Below are positions 16,685-25,060 of a DNA stretch of 64,000 nt, one piece after another. The notes beneath the pieces are model-generated. The model was not told the origin of the DNA, did no database searches, and was given only the letters and a program-made list of their open reading frames with translations. A program made the position numbers and the translations under genes. This DNA is from CALHVX01 sp964640725 (GTDB lineage Bacteria; Pseudomonadota; Gammaproteobacteria; Pseudomonadales; Azotimanducaceae): the NCBI GenBank assembly GCA_964640725.1, contig CAZXIJ010000006.1, positions 1-64,000 of the forward strand, given 5' to 3'. Within the stretch, counting starts at the first letter, position 1. Each line of letters opens with the position of its first letter.

Positions 16685-17758
16685 ATGAGCAACGCTGACA
16701 TCGATCCGGAAGCGCTCAAGCGCTATAACTTTTCCGTCTGGAACTACAAGCAGGGCGAGATGGTGTCCTTGATGATCCATCTGGGGGACCGGCTCGGGCT
16801 GTACCGGGCGCTCGCCGGCGCCGGCGCGGTAACCCCGGCGGAGCTCGCCGACAAAACCGGCCTGCAGGAGCGCTGGCTGCTGGAGTGGCTTCGGGGCCAG
16901 GTGGCAGCCCGGCTGCTCACTTACGAAGCGCCGGACCGCTTCGAGCTGCCGCCGGAGGGCGTTGCCGTGCTTGCCGACGAGCAGGACAGCCTGCACTTCG
17001 CGGCCGGTGCCTTCGCGAGCCTGATGCCGCCGGAAACAGCGGAGAAAATCGCCGAGGCGTTCCAAACGGGCGTTGGCCTGTCCTACGAGCAGCTCGGCCC
17101 CAACGCGGCCCACCGCACCGAGCGCATGCTCGGGCCCTGGACCCGGCAGGCGCTGGTGCCACAGATCATTCCAGCTCTGGATGGCGTTGCAGACAAGCTG
17201 ACGAACGGCGGTCGAGCGGTGGACGTGGGCTGCGGCGGCGGTCTTGCCGTGGCCGCGCTGGCCGAGGCCTTTCCCGCCACGCGGTTCGATGCCTGGGACC
17301 CCAGCGGTCACGCGATTGAGCGGTGTCGCAGCAAGGCCGAGACGCGATCTCTGGCGAACCTCAGCCCGAAGGTTGCGGGCGGCGAAGACCTGCCGACAGA
17401 GCCGACCTACGACTTCGTGCTGACCTTCGACTGCATACACGACATGACGCGTCCCCAGGACGTGATCGCGGCCATTCGGCGGGCGATCAAACCGGACGGC
17501 ACCTGGCTGATCAAGGACATTCGCAGCCAGCCGAACTTCGAAGACAACCTGAAGAACCCGATGCTGGCGATGCTCTACGGCTTCTCCGTCAGCGCCTGCA
17601 TGTCTTCGGCGCTATCAGAGCCAGGCGGCGCGGGGCTCGGCACTCTCGGCTTCAATCCCGAAGTAGCTGAACGCATGGTGCGCGAGGCCGGTTTTTCGCG
17701 CTTTGCGGTGCACGACTTCGAAGATCCAAGCAACCTTTACTACGAGGTTCGGCCCTAG
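16685..17758 (+). CDS. SAM-dependent methyltransferase with N-terminal winged helix
   Basis: A 357-residue protein in two parts. Residues about 20-110 form a winged-helix segment (TPAELADKTGLQERWLLEWL), as in O-methyltransferase dimerisation domains and the Rv2258c family. From about 175 a class I methyltransferase domain follows, with AVDVGCGGGLAVAALAE as motif I and DFVLTFDCIHDM as the motif IV region. AGAGGGGACCCT precedes ATG 16685. It is followed ten bases later by a kinase-like gene, suggesting joint action on a small molecule. Confidence 0.84.
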   Translation: MSNADIDPEALKRYNFSVWNYKQGEMVSLMIHLGDRLGLYRALAGAGAVTPAELADKTGLQERWLLEWLRGQVAARLLTYEAPDRFELPPEGVAVLADEQDSLHFAAGAFASLMPPETAEKIAEAFQTGVGLSYEQLGPNAAHRTERMLGPWTRQALVPQIIPALDGVADKLTNGGRAVDVGCGGGLAVAALAEAFPATRFDAWDPSGHAIERCRSKAETRSLANLSPKVAGGEDLPTEPTYDFVLTFDCIHDMTRPQDVIAAIRRAIKPDGTWLIKDIRSQPNFEDNLKNPMLAMLYGFSVSACMSSALSEPGGAGLGTLGFNPEVAERMVREAGFSRFAVHDFEDPSNLYYEVRP

Positions 17759-17768
17759 GACGACAGCC

Positions 17769-18845
17769 ATGATACCCAGCGAAGAAAACCTGGAACCGGC
17801 CTGGCTCAGCGAACAGCTTGCGGCTAACGGCATCGAGGCAAAGGTGAAGTCTTTCCGAAAGCGACGGATCGGCACCGGGCAGATCGGCAAGTGTTTGCGG
17901 CTGACGCTGGACTACGCCCCAGGGGCGGACCCGGCGGCGCCGGCAACGCTGGTGCTCAAGTTGCCGTCGGACGATGAGACCAGCCGGGCGACGGGGGTCA
18001 TGCTGCTCAATTTCCTGAAGGAAGTGCGGTTCTACCAGATCCTGCAGTCGCGGCTGTCGATTCGAACCCCGCGCTGCTACTACGCCGAGATCGAGGGTCA
18101 GGGGCCCAGCTTCGCCATCCTGCTGGAAGATCTGCAGCCGGCCGAGCAGGGCGACCAGCTTGCCGGCACCCACGAAGCCGTCGCCCGCGCCGCAGTGCTG
18201 GACCTGGTCGGCCTGCATGCCCCGCTGTGGCAGAGCGACGAGCTGGATGCGCACCCGGACTGGCTGTACGCCTCGAATCAGGCAGATGAGGGCAGCGCTG
18301 GCGATTTGTATCGCCTGCAGCTACCGGGCTTTCTGGAGCGGTTTGGGCCTGGGCTGGATGCGGATCAGCGGGAGATCATCGCGGCCTACGGCGAGGCCAT
18401 GGGCCATGTCCGGCCGCCGCCGGGACAGCCGCGCGCGCTCGTGCACGTCGACTATCGTCTGGACAACCTGTTGATCGACGAGCGCGAAACTCCGGTGCGC
18501 ACCACCGCTGTGGACTGGCAGAGCATTACCGCGGGCTCCCCGCTGGCGGACGTCGCCTATTTCATCGGCGCAGGGCTGCGCGCCGAGGCGCGACGGGTCT
18601 GTGAGCAAGCGCTGGTTTCGGACTATCACGCGGCGCTGCTGGCGGCGGGCGTCAGCGGCTACGATGCTCAGACGTGCTGGCGCGATTACCGGCTGGGCAC
18701 CTTTGCCGGCTTTGGGGTCACGGTCATCGCGGCGATGATCGTGCAGCGCACGGAGCGCGGCGACGAGATGTTCATGACCATGGCGCGCCGGCATTCCCGG
18801 CACGCGCTGGATCACGACGCGCTGACGCTACTGCGCTCGTTCTAG
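17769..18845 (+). CDS. Phosphotransferase of the CHK/aminoglycoside-kinase-like fold
   Basis: A 358-residue protein with a protein-kinase-like fold. The catalytic loop is VHVDYRLDNLLIDE (Brenner HxDxxxxN motif), the metal-binding DxD/DW follows in AVDWQSITAGSP, and the N-terminal lobe has GTGQIGKCLRL. It looks like the ecdysteroid-kinase-like (CHK/DUF1679) relatives common near steroid and fatty-acid catabolism genes in proteobacteria. ATG 17769 lies ten bases after the methyltransferase stop. The 3' end overlaps the convergent nitroreductase gene by 18 bases. Confidence 0.8.
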   Translation: MIPSEENLEPAWLSEQLAANGIEAKVKSFRKRRIGTGQIGKCLRLTLDYAPGADPAAPATLVLKLPSDDETSRATGVMLLNFLKEVRFYQILQSRLSIRTPRCYYAEIEGQGPSFAILLEDLQPAEQGDQLAGTHEAVARAAVLDLVGLHAPLWQSDELDAHPDWLYASNQADEGSAGDLYRLQLPGFLERFGPGLDADQREIIAAYGEAMGHVRPPPGQPRALVHVDYRLDNLLIDERETPVRTTAVDWQSITAGSPLADVAYFIGAGLRAEARRVCEQALVSDYHAALLAAGVSGYDAQTCWRDYRLGTFAGFGVTVIAAMIVQRTERGDEMFMTMARRHSRHALDHDALTLLRSF

Positions 18846-19280
18846 CACCACCACGGGAATCTCGCGGTCTGTGCGCCCCGCGTAGTCGTTGTAGGGCGGA
18901 AACACCGCGGCCATCTCGGCCCAGAGCTGCTCGCGCTCGGCGCCCGTGGCCACCCGGGCGACTGCCTTGAACACATCCCGGGCGACCTGCACCTCGCATT
19001 CCGGTTGCGCCGCAAGGTTCAGGTACCAGGCGGGATGGCTCGGCGCGCCGCCCTTTGAGGCGATGATCACGGGACCGCTGTTGCTGTTGCCGTAGATCAG
19101 CGGCAACACGCTGGCATTGCCGGATTTGCGGCCGGTCGTGGTCAGCAGCAGTGTCGGGACCTTGCCCCGGACCCCGGCAGCAGACGCATCCCACAGATGC
19201 CCGGCATCGGGGTCGCGGCGGTACAGATCGATGTGGTCCCGAATCCAGTCTGGCAGCCCGGCAGGCAAGGCATCACTCAT
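18828..19280 (-). CDS. Deazaflavin-dependent nitroreductase-family protein (DUF385/DDN-like)
   Basis: A 150-residue split-barrel protein. TLLLTTTGRKSGNASVLPL and IIASKGGAPSHPAWYLNLAA are the signature stretches of the DDN/FDOR-B family, known from Mycobacterium F420-dependent nitroreductases. Members reduce quinones or nitro groups with reduced F420, although some relatives bind other flavins. ATG 19280 lies inside the end of recQ (eight-base overlap). Together with the LLM-class enzyme at 23435 it hints that this organism makes or imports F420. Confidence 0.86.
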   Translation of the reverse strand: MSDALPAGLPDWIRDHIDLYRRDPDAGHLWDASAAGVRGKVPTLLLTTTGRKSGNASVLPLIYGNSNSGPVIIASKGGAPSHPAWYLNLAAQPECEVQVARDVFKAVARVATGAEREQLWAEMAAVFPPYNDYAGRTDREIPVVVLERAQ

Positions 19281-21096
19281 CGTTGGTCTCCTGTTGGTGG
19301 CGCAATATCTCGGTCAGAAAATCTTCGCCGTAGCGGTCCAGCTTGGTTTGGCCGACACCGTTCAGCGCTAGCAGCTCCCGGCCGCTGGTGGGCTCGGTCT
19401 CTGCCATCGCTACCAGCGTTGCATCGTGAAAGATCACGTAGGGGGGCACACCGCTCTCTGCGGCAAGCGCCGCGCGCAGTTCCCGCAGGCGCTCGAAGAG
19501 CGCCCGGGCGGCCTCCGGCAGGGAGGCCGCAGGTACGGACCCTTTGCGGCGCGGCGCGCTGCTGCCGCGACCCTTGCCGCCGGCAGCCGCCGATTCCTGC
19601 CGCAGCATCAGGGTGCGTTCGCCGCGCAGCAGGGCGCGGGCGTCAGGGCCCAGGCGCAGTGCCCCAAAGCGCTCCGGGTCGGGCCACAGCCAGCTCTGCG
19701 CAATGAGTTGCCGAAATACTGAGCGCCAGGTCTGCTCGGAAAAGTCCCGGCCCACGCCGTGCGTTGGCAGCTCGTCGTGCTGAAAACGCCGCACGCGTTC
19801 GTTGTCTTTGCCCCGCAGCACGTCGGTCAGGTGCCCGGCGCCGAAGCGCTGCCCGGTGCGGTAGACGCAGGAGAGCGCCATCTGCGCCGCAGTCGTTGCG
19901 TCCCAGGTGGCGGGCGGCTGCAGGCAGTTGTCGCAGTTACCGCAGCCGGCCTCGGGCACCGTGCCGGTCTCCCCAAAGTAGGCCAGCAGGGCGCTGCGGC
20001 GGCAGCCGGTGTCTTCGCACCAGCCAAACAGCGCGTCCAGCTTTTGCCGCTCGACGCGCTGGTGCGCCTCGTCGGCGTCGGAGCTGGCCATGAGCTTACC
20101 CAGGCGTACGACATCGTTCAGGCCGTACAGCAGCATCGTGTCGGATGGCGCGCCGTCGCGGCCGGCACGCCCGGTTTCCTGGTAGTAGGCTTCCAGGTTC
20201 TTGGGCAGGTCCATGTGGGCAACAAAGCGCACGTCGGGCTTGTCGATGCCCATGCCGAACGCAATGGTCGCGACCATGATGATGCCGTCTTCGCGCAGGA
20301 AACGGCTCAGATGTTCGGCGCGCCGTTCTGCCGGCAGGCCGGCGTGGTAGGGCAGGGCGGGGAAGCCTTGTCCTTCCAGCCATGCGGCAGTTTCTTCGAC
20401 AGATTTGCGGGCCAGGCAGTAGATGATGCCGCAGTCATCGCGGTGCTCGTTCAGAAACCCGAGCAGCTGCCGTCGACCGTCTTGTTTGATCTGTACCTGA
20501 TAGCGAATGTTGGGGCGGTCAAAACTTGAGACGAAGACTTCGGCATGCTGCAGCGACAGCCGTTCGATCATGTCGGCCTTGGTGACGGCGTCGGCGGTCG
20601 CGGTGAGCGCGATACGCGGCACGCCCGGATAGCGCGCCTGCAGCACGCCCAGACCCAGGTACTCGGCGCGAAAATCGTGGCCCCAGGAGGACACGCAGTG
20701 CGCTTCGTCGATGGCAAACAGGGCGATGCGCAGCCGTTCCAGCCGGGCCAGCGTGTCTTCCATCAATAGCCGTTCCGGGGCCAGGTACAGCAGATCGACC
20801 GTGCCTGCGTCGAGCGCCTGCCAGACTTCTTCGCGCTCGCGGTAGTCTTGCGTTGAGTTCAGAAAGTGCGCACGAATGCCGTGGCCAGTGAGCGCGCTGA
20901 CCTGGTCCTGCATGAGCGCAATGAGCGGCGAGATAACAATGCCCACACCGTCGCGCAGCAGCGCCGGCAGCTGATAGCACAGAGACTTGCCGCCCCCGGT
21001 GGGCATGAGCACCAGCGCGTCATCTCCCCCCCACAGGCGATCGATAATCGCGCGCTGCGGGCCGCGAAACTGATCGAAGCCAAAGCGGGTCTGCAG
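19273..21096 (-). CDS. recQ: ATP-dependent DNA helicase RecQ, start codon unclear
   Basis: A RecQ helicase with all standard parts: FGFDQFRGPQ (motif 0), MPTGGGKSLCYQ (Walker A), IDEAHCVSSWGHDFR (DEAH box), FGMGIDKPDVRFVAHMDLPK and QETGRAGRDG (motifs V, VI), a zinc-binding CRR...CGNCDNC region, a winged helix, and a C-terminal HRDC domain. RecQ unwinds recombination and fork intermediates. Conserved coding clearly extends upstream of GTG 21012, since motif 0 lies there. However, the frame has no ATG, GTG or TTG between 21013 and its TAG at 21157-21159. I end the feature at a CTG (21096); ATT/ATC codons at 21147 and 21138 are alternatives. Confidence 0.9.
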   Translation of the reverse strand: MQTRFGFDQFRGPQRAIIDRLWGGDDALVLMPTGGGKSLCYQLPALLRDGVGIVISPLIALMQDQVSALTGHGIRAHFLNSTQDYREREEVWQALDAGTVDLLYLAPERLLMEDTLARLERLRIALFAIDEAHCVSSWGHDFRAEYLGLGVLQARYPGVPRIALTATADAVTKADMIERLSLQHAEVFVSSFDRPNIRYQVQIKQDGRRQLLGFLNEHRDDCGIIYCLARKSVEETAAWLEGQGFPALPYHAGLPAERRAEHLSRFLREDGIIMVATIAFGMGIDKPDVRFVAHMDLPKNLEAYYQETGRAGRDGAPSDTMLLYGLNDVVRLGKLMASSDADEAHQRVERQKLDALFGWCEDTGCRRSALLAYFGETGTVPEAGCGNCDNCLQPPATWDATTAAQMALSCVYRTGQRFGAGHLTDVLRGKDNERVRRFQHDELPTHGVGRDFSEQTWRSVFRQLIAQSWLWPDPERFGALRLGPDARALLRGERTLMLRQESAAAGGKGRGSSAPRRKGSVPAASLPEAARALFERLRELRAALAAESGVPPYVIFHDATLVAMAETEPTSGRELLALNGVGQTKLDRYGEDFLTEILRHQQETNDE

Positions 21097-21121
21097 TAGC
21101 GCTAGCGCAGGATCTTCGGCC

Positions 21122-22231
21122 TCAAGGCTGCCAGGGATCGTTGTAATGCTCGGCTCCTACCTTGCGAATGTCTGTCAGCCAATCACCCTCGTAGGGCCAG
21201 TCTGCCTCCTGGCCCGGGACCGGGCCCTGCCAGAATCGCGCGAAGGGGCCGTCGCCAACAGGCTTAAGGGACCAGGCCTGACGGCGGAAGGTCCAGCTGT
21301 CGGGCACCAGCCGGTGCGCCTCGCGAAAGTGCGGGACGGCCGCACTTTCGTCGCCGCGCTGGTGCAGGGCGCTGGCCAGCTCGAAATGAGCATGACCGAG
21401 GGCGTTGTCGGCGTCCCGGGGACGAGAGCGTTCGATCACCTGCTCCGGTGTCATGGCGTAGTCGCTGGCCGCACCTTTGGCGACCCAGTCCTTGAGCGCC
21501 GCGTGATAAGTCTCCGGGTCGCTCTCGATCTTCATCGCCTCGCCCATCATTTGCACGAAGCGCTCGGGCATCTCGGCCGCGGCCTCCGGCGCCGGCGGCG
21601 GCTCGTCGGGTGCGGCCTTGGGTGGCGCTGGAGCGGCTTCCGGCGGCCGGACAATCATGCCCTGCTCGTCGATCCAGAAGGCGCTGGGAATGTTGACCAC
21701 GCCAAACTGTTCCGCCAGCACGTGATGCTCGTCCAGCAGCGACGGGTGCTGTGGCTGGGCGGCCTCGATGAACGCCCGGCAACCTTCGGCGCCGAGCGTG
21801 TCCATGCCGACGGTGACCAGCTCAAACCCCTGGGGCGCGAGTTCCTGTCGCAGTGCCTGCCACACGGGCAGGTCAGCGGAGCAGCCTCAGTAGGGCGCCC
21901 AGGCGTACACCACGACTTTCTTGCCGCGCTGGCTGGACAGCTCGAACGCATTGCCCTGCAGATCGGGCAGCGTCAGGTTGGGCGCTTCGGCCGTGGCCAG
22001 GGCGCGATTGCCGATCACTGCGGGGCCCAGGGCCCACAGGTCCTGGCCAGCGGCCTTGACGAGGGGCATGCCGAGCGCGGCGGCGATGGGCTCGACGTCG
22101 ATGTCGTGGCCTTGCGGCGCGGGGTTCAGGGGCACGCACAGCTCGCCCCGGCAAGCGCCTTCAGGCTTGAGCGCCCAGCCGGTCGCGGCCTCGAAGTCGG
22201 CGCGGGGGATGTTCAGGGACTCGATCAGCAC
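21122..22231 (-). CDS. Thioredoxin-fold selenoprotein (UGA = selenocysteine at residue 115)
   Basis: The complete reading frame is 369 residues if the TGA at 21887-21889 is read as selenocysteine. Upstream coding ends in GKKVVVYAWAPY, the beta strand and WAxx lead-in of a thioredoxin/ResA fold. The TGA follows exactly at the redox position, then GCSADLPVWQALRQ continues in the same frame. GVVNIPSAFWID supplies the cis-Pro loop, and a C-terminal region from about residue 220 looks like TPR helices. A SECIS-like hairpin lies just downstream. GTG 22231 has AGGAG eight bases upstream. Split annotation would leave a motif-less N-terminal half and a C-terminal half without its first strand. It sits between DUF2855 and recQ. 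A redox or peroxide-reducing role is inferred. Confidence 0.87.
21849..21878 (-). promoter_or_regulatory. Predicted bacterial SECIS hairpin
   Basis: Downstream of the in-frame UGA, CCUGCC (21872-21867) pairs perfectly with GGCAGG (21861-21856) around a five-base loop CGUGU. CGC and GCG extend the stem below a small internal loop. Twenty bases separate the UGA from the apical loop, and G is the second loop base. Both fit the described bacterial SECIS model recognised by SelB. It lies inside the coding sequence, as bacterial SECIS elements do. Confidence 0.72.
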
Positions 22232-22291
22232 AATCGCTCTCCTCTTGGAATTCCGGTCAGATTCCGGTGCCTGCGATGATGGTACAGCGTT

Positions 22292-23359
22292 TTACGGCGA
22301 CAGCACGTAGCCCTTGCTGGCCGGCGCGCTGCCCGCAAGCTGCTCCTGGTAGACCGCTTCGATCGCGGCCTCGCCACTCTGCCGGGACACTTCGATCCAG
22401 GTGCCGGCGCGCTCCGTAAACTGGGCCCAGGCGCCGCCAAAGCGCTCGTTCAGACCGTCCTGGCCCCACTCCTTGGTGCGCCGCGCGATGTGCGAGGGCG
22501 CAAAAAACAGCTCTGGCTTGGGGCCCGCCAGCTCGCCGGCGCCGGAGCGGGCGCTCCAGTGCGTAGCGCCCACCAGCACGCTCTGCTTGAGGTTGTTCTG
22601 AAAGTGGCTGTGCAGGGCGGCGAGGGTCTCGCCATTGCCGGCCATGTCGACGCTGACCGCGGGCACCGCCGCGTCCAGCTGGCTGATCTCGTCGTAGCTC
22701 AGCACCCGGTGATAGCAGCCCAGGCCTTCGACGAAGGCGCGATTGCCGCTGCTGGTCAGGCCAACCACTTCGTAGCCGTCCCGTTGGTAGAGCAGCGACG
22801 CAAGGCCGATGGACGTCTTGGAGGAGGCGCTGGTCAGGATGATTTGCCGCGCACCAAAGCCGTCCGCATCCGCCACGTAGTCATCCAGCATGAAGGACGT
22901 CATGAACAGCGGCCGGTACAGCATCTCTGTGGCGCGCTGCTCCGGGGTCGATTCGCCGGTGACGCGCTGATACTGGTTGTAGACCACGGCCAGGGGTGCT
23001 CGATGATCGGCCGTGTCGGTGATGCCGTTTGGCGTGACCCGGCCTGCGACCACCGTGAGGGACGTGGCCAGGGGAAAATAACCGTAACAGCGCTCGCCTA
23101 GGGTGACGTCGCTGTGCCGGGACTCCGTGACCGTGCCGAAGCCCCAGACCGGCAGCTGGCCGTAGCCTTCCTGCGTCGGGAAGAAGTCCCAGTAGTTCAT
23201 GGTCTCGCCCGCCACTGCATAGGTGATGTTGTTGGCCGTGAGCGCGAACTCGTCCACGGAGAACCGGATCTCGCCCTCCGCCAAGTCCGGCGTCGGGGCG
23301 TCAGCCCATTGCACGTCGCTCAGGTCTTTGCGGTTGATCAGGAAAGTGCGGGCGCTCAT
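22292..23359 (-). CDS. DUF2855 family protein
   Basis: A 355-residue protein related to medium-chain dehydrogenase/reductases. The N-terminus carries INRKDLSDVQW and GEIRFSVDEFALTANNITYA, typical of DUF2855, and the middle has a nucleotide-binding-like stretch QIILTSASSKTSIGLASLLY. The reaction of this family is unknown to me. AGGAGCCGCTC precedes ATG 23359, a clear ribosome site. It is the first gene of the minus-strand run that continues with the selenoprotein, recQ and the DDN-like gene, with 60 bases to the selenoprotein start. Confidence 0.82.
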   Translation of the reverse strand: MSARTFLINRKDLSDVQWADAPTPDLAEGEIRFSVDEFALTANNITYAVAGETMNYWDFFPTQEGYGQLPVWGFGTVTESRHSDVTLGERCYGYFPLATSLTVVAGRVTPNGITDTADHRAPLAVVYNQYQRVTGESTPEQRATEMLYRPLFMTSFMLDDYVADADGFGARQIILTSASSKTSIGLASLLYQRDGYEVVGLTSSGNRAFVEGLGCYHRVLSYDEISQLDAAVPAVSVDMAGNGETLAALHSHFQNNLKQSVLVGATHWSARSGAGELAGPKPELFFAPSHIARRTKEWGQDGLNERFGGAWAQFTERAGTWIEVSRQSGEAAIEAVYQEQLAGSAPASKGYVLSP

Positions 23360-23434
23360 GAGCGGCTCCTGGTTTTGACGTTCGGCCCTGTATGATGCCC
23401 ACACACACAGCGCAGGAACAGGGGAGAAGGGCGC

Positions 23435-24484
23435 ATGAAGATTTCCACACTGCTCGGCTACGCGGGCGGCTTCAAGGAAGCAGTGGCCGAGGTCCAGGAA
23501 CTGGAGAAGGCCGGGCTGGATCAGGTCTGGGTGCCGGAGGCGTACTCCTTTGATGCGCCCAGTGCCATGGGCTACGTTGCCGCTCAGACGGAGCGCGTGA
23601 CCATCGCTTCGGGCATTCTGCCGATTTATTCGCGCACGCCGACGCTCCTCGCCATGACCGCCGCTGGCGTCGACTACCTGTCTGACGGGCGCTGCATGCT
23701 GGGGCTGGGCGCCTCTGGTCCCCAGGTCATTGAAGGCTTTCACGGCATTCCCTACCACGCGCCGGTGGCCCGCATCCGCGAGATCATCGAGATCTGCCGG
23801 ACTGTCTGGCGCCGGGAGCGTGTGCAGCACCTGGGTCGGCACTATCAGATCCCGCTGCCGCAGAACCAGGGCACCGGGCTCGGCAAGCCCCTCAAGCTCA
23901 TCAACCACCCGGTGCGGGAAGACATTCCGATCGCGATCGCCTCCCTCGGGCCCAAGAGCGTCGAGATGACCGCGGAGCTGGCCGATGCCTGGCTGCCGGC
24001 GTTCTACACCGCTGAGGCAGCTGATGCGGTCTGGGGCGACGCGTTGCGTGCCGGCGCCGCTGAGCGGGACCCAAACCGCGCGCCGCTGGACATTTACGCC
24101 GGCGGGGTCGTTGCCATTGGCGAGGGCAAGGAAGAACTGCGCGATCGGGCCCGGCCGCAGGCCGCGCTGTACATCGGGGGCATGGGCGCCCGCAGCAAGA
24201 ACTTTTACAACCAGATTTTTGCGAAAAGCGGCTATGAGGCCGAGGCCCAAACCATTCAGGACCTGTATCTGGCCGGTGACAAGAAGGCGGCAGAAGCAGC
24301 CATTCCCGCAGAGTACCTCGCGAAGAGCTCGCTGGTGGGCCCGGAGGGTTTCGTGCGCGATCGCCTGGCAGCGCTCAAGGAGTCCGGCGTTACGGCGCTG
24401 AATATCTCTTTCGCCGGGGAGTCCCGGGAGCAGCGGGTGCAGCAGTGCGAAATGCTGCGCCGCCTGGCAGACGACCTAGCGTAG
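23435..24484 (+). CDS. LLM-class F420-dependent oxidoreductase-like protein
   Basis: A 349-residue TIM-barrel protein of the luciferase-like monooxygenase superfamily. MKISTLLGYAGGF, GLDQVWVPEAYSFDAPSAMG, TLLAMTAAGVDYLSDGRCMLGLGASGPQV and PIAIASLGPKSVEMTAELAD follow the order seen in F420-dependent methylene-H4MPT reductase-like and glucose-6-phosphate dehydrogenase-like members. Cofactor choice (F420 or FMN) cannot be proven from sequence. ATG 23435 follows GGGGAGAAGGGCGC. It diverges from DUF2855 across 75 bases and overlaps the convergent lipoprotein gene by nine bases. Confidence 0.88.
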   Translation: MKISTLLGYAGGFKEAVAEVQELEKAGLDQVWVPEAYSFDAPSAMGYVAAQTERVTIASGILPIYSRTPTLLAMTAAGVDYLSDGRCMLGLGASGPQVIEGFHGIPYHAPVARIREIIEICRTVWRRERVQHLGRHYQIPLPQNQGTGLGKPLKLINHPVREDIPIAIASLGPKSVEMTAELADAWLPAFYTAEAADAVWGDALRAGAAERDPNRAPLDIYAGGVVAIGEGKEELRDRARPQAALYIGGMGARSKNFYNQIFAKSGYEAEAQTIQDLYLAGDKKAAEAAIPAEYLAKSSLVGPEGFVRDRLAALKESGVTALNISFAGESREQRVQQCEMLRRLADDLA

Positions 24485-24976
24485 CTGATACTCGCCGTCG
24501 ACCACGGCCGCATGGACGGCCGCCTCGGGTACCTGACCCGGATGGTCTGCGTAGAGGGTCAGATTGTCGTTGCCCACCAGCGACTCGCCAGCGGTGGTGG
24601 GCGCAATAAAGCGACCGGACGCGTCGATGCCGATGCTGTCCGGCGGCACCGGCACGTCGCCGCGCTTGCCCGCGGCGATGACCGTGCCGTTCTTCAACAC
24701 GACGACGGCGTCGAACAGGTCCGGGTCGCCGAGCAGGGTGCCGCCCGACAGAATCATGGTGTCCGAGACGGGCCCGGACGGTGCTTGATCCAGGAATGAC
24801 GGGGGCATTTTTTTGGCGGCGTCCGCTGCAGCTTTTGTCGGGGCAGCCGCGGTCGCGATCGCCGATTCCGGCGCTGGTACCGGTTTGGCGGCGCCGTCGC
24901 AGCCGGCGACCAGGGCCAGGAGCAGGCCGGGCAGCAGCAGAGCCCTGGCTGCCTTCAGACGATCTTGTAATTCCAT
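24476..24976 (-). CDS. Lipoprotein resembling the N-terminal beta-sandwich of an amidohydrolase
   Basis: A 166-residue predicted lipoprotein: a short charged N-terminus, a hydrophobic stretch and the lipobox LALVAGC. An Ala/Pro-rich linker follows, then a segment reading MILSGGTLLGDPDLFDAVVV, AAGKRGDVPVPPD and GIDASGRFIAPT. That segment matches the composite N-terminal domain of imidazolonepropionase-like amidohydrolases, but the catalytic barrel is absent and the protein soon stops. It could be a truncated amidohydrolase remnant or a reused small domain. ATG 24976 is chosen for the signal peptide. Confidence 0.66.
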   Translation of the reverse strand: MELQDRLKAARALLLPGLLLALVAGCDGAAKPVPAPESAIATAAAPTKAAADAAKKMPPSFLDQAPSGPVSDTMILSGGTLLGDPDLFDAVVVLKNGTVIAAGKRGDVPVPPDSIGIDASGRFIAPTTAGESLVGNDNLTLYADHPGQVPEAAVHAAVVDGEYQLR

Positions 24977-25060
24977 GCCCGCTGCCTCTTGGTAAGCTGT
25001 CGTCAAACTGCAATTGTCGGCTGCGCCTGCGGTGCGCAGCAAGGCCTGTGAGCAAGGAAC

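Noticed and set aside
22292..24250. A 652-codon reading of the DUF2855 frame
   Set aside because: The extra N-terminal part is antisense to the LLM-class gene; AGGAG and the family N-terminus support ATG 23359.
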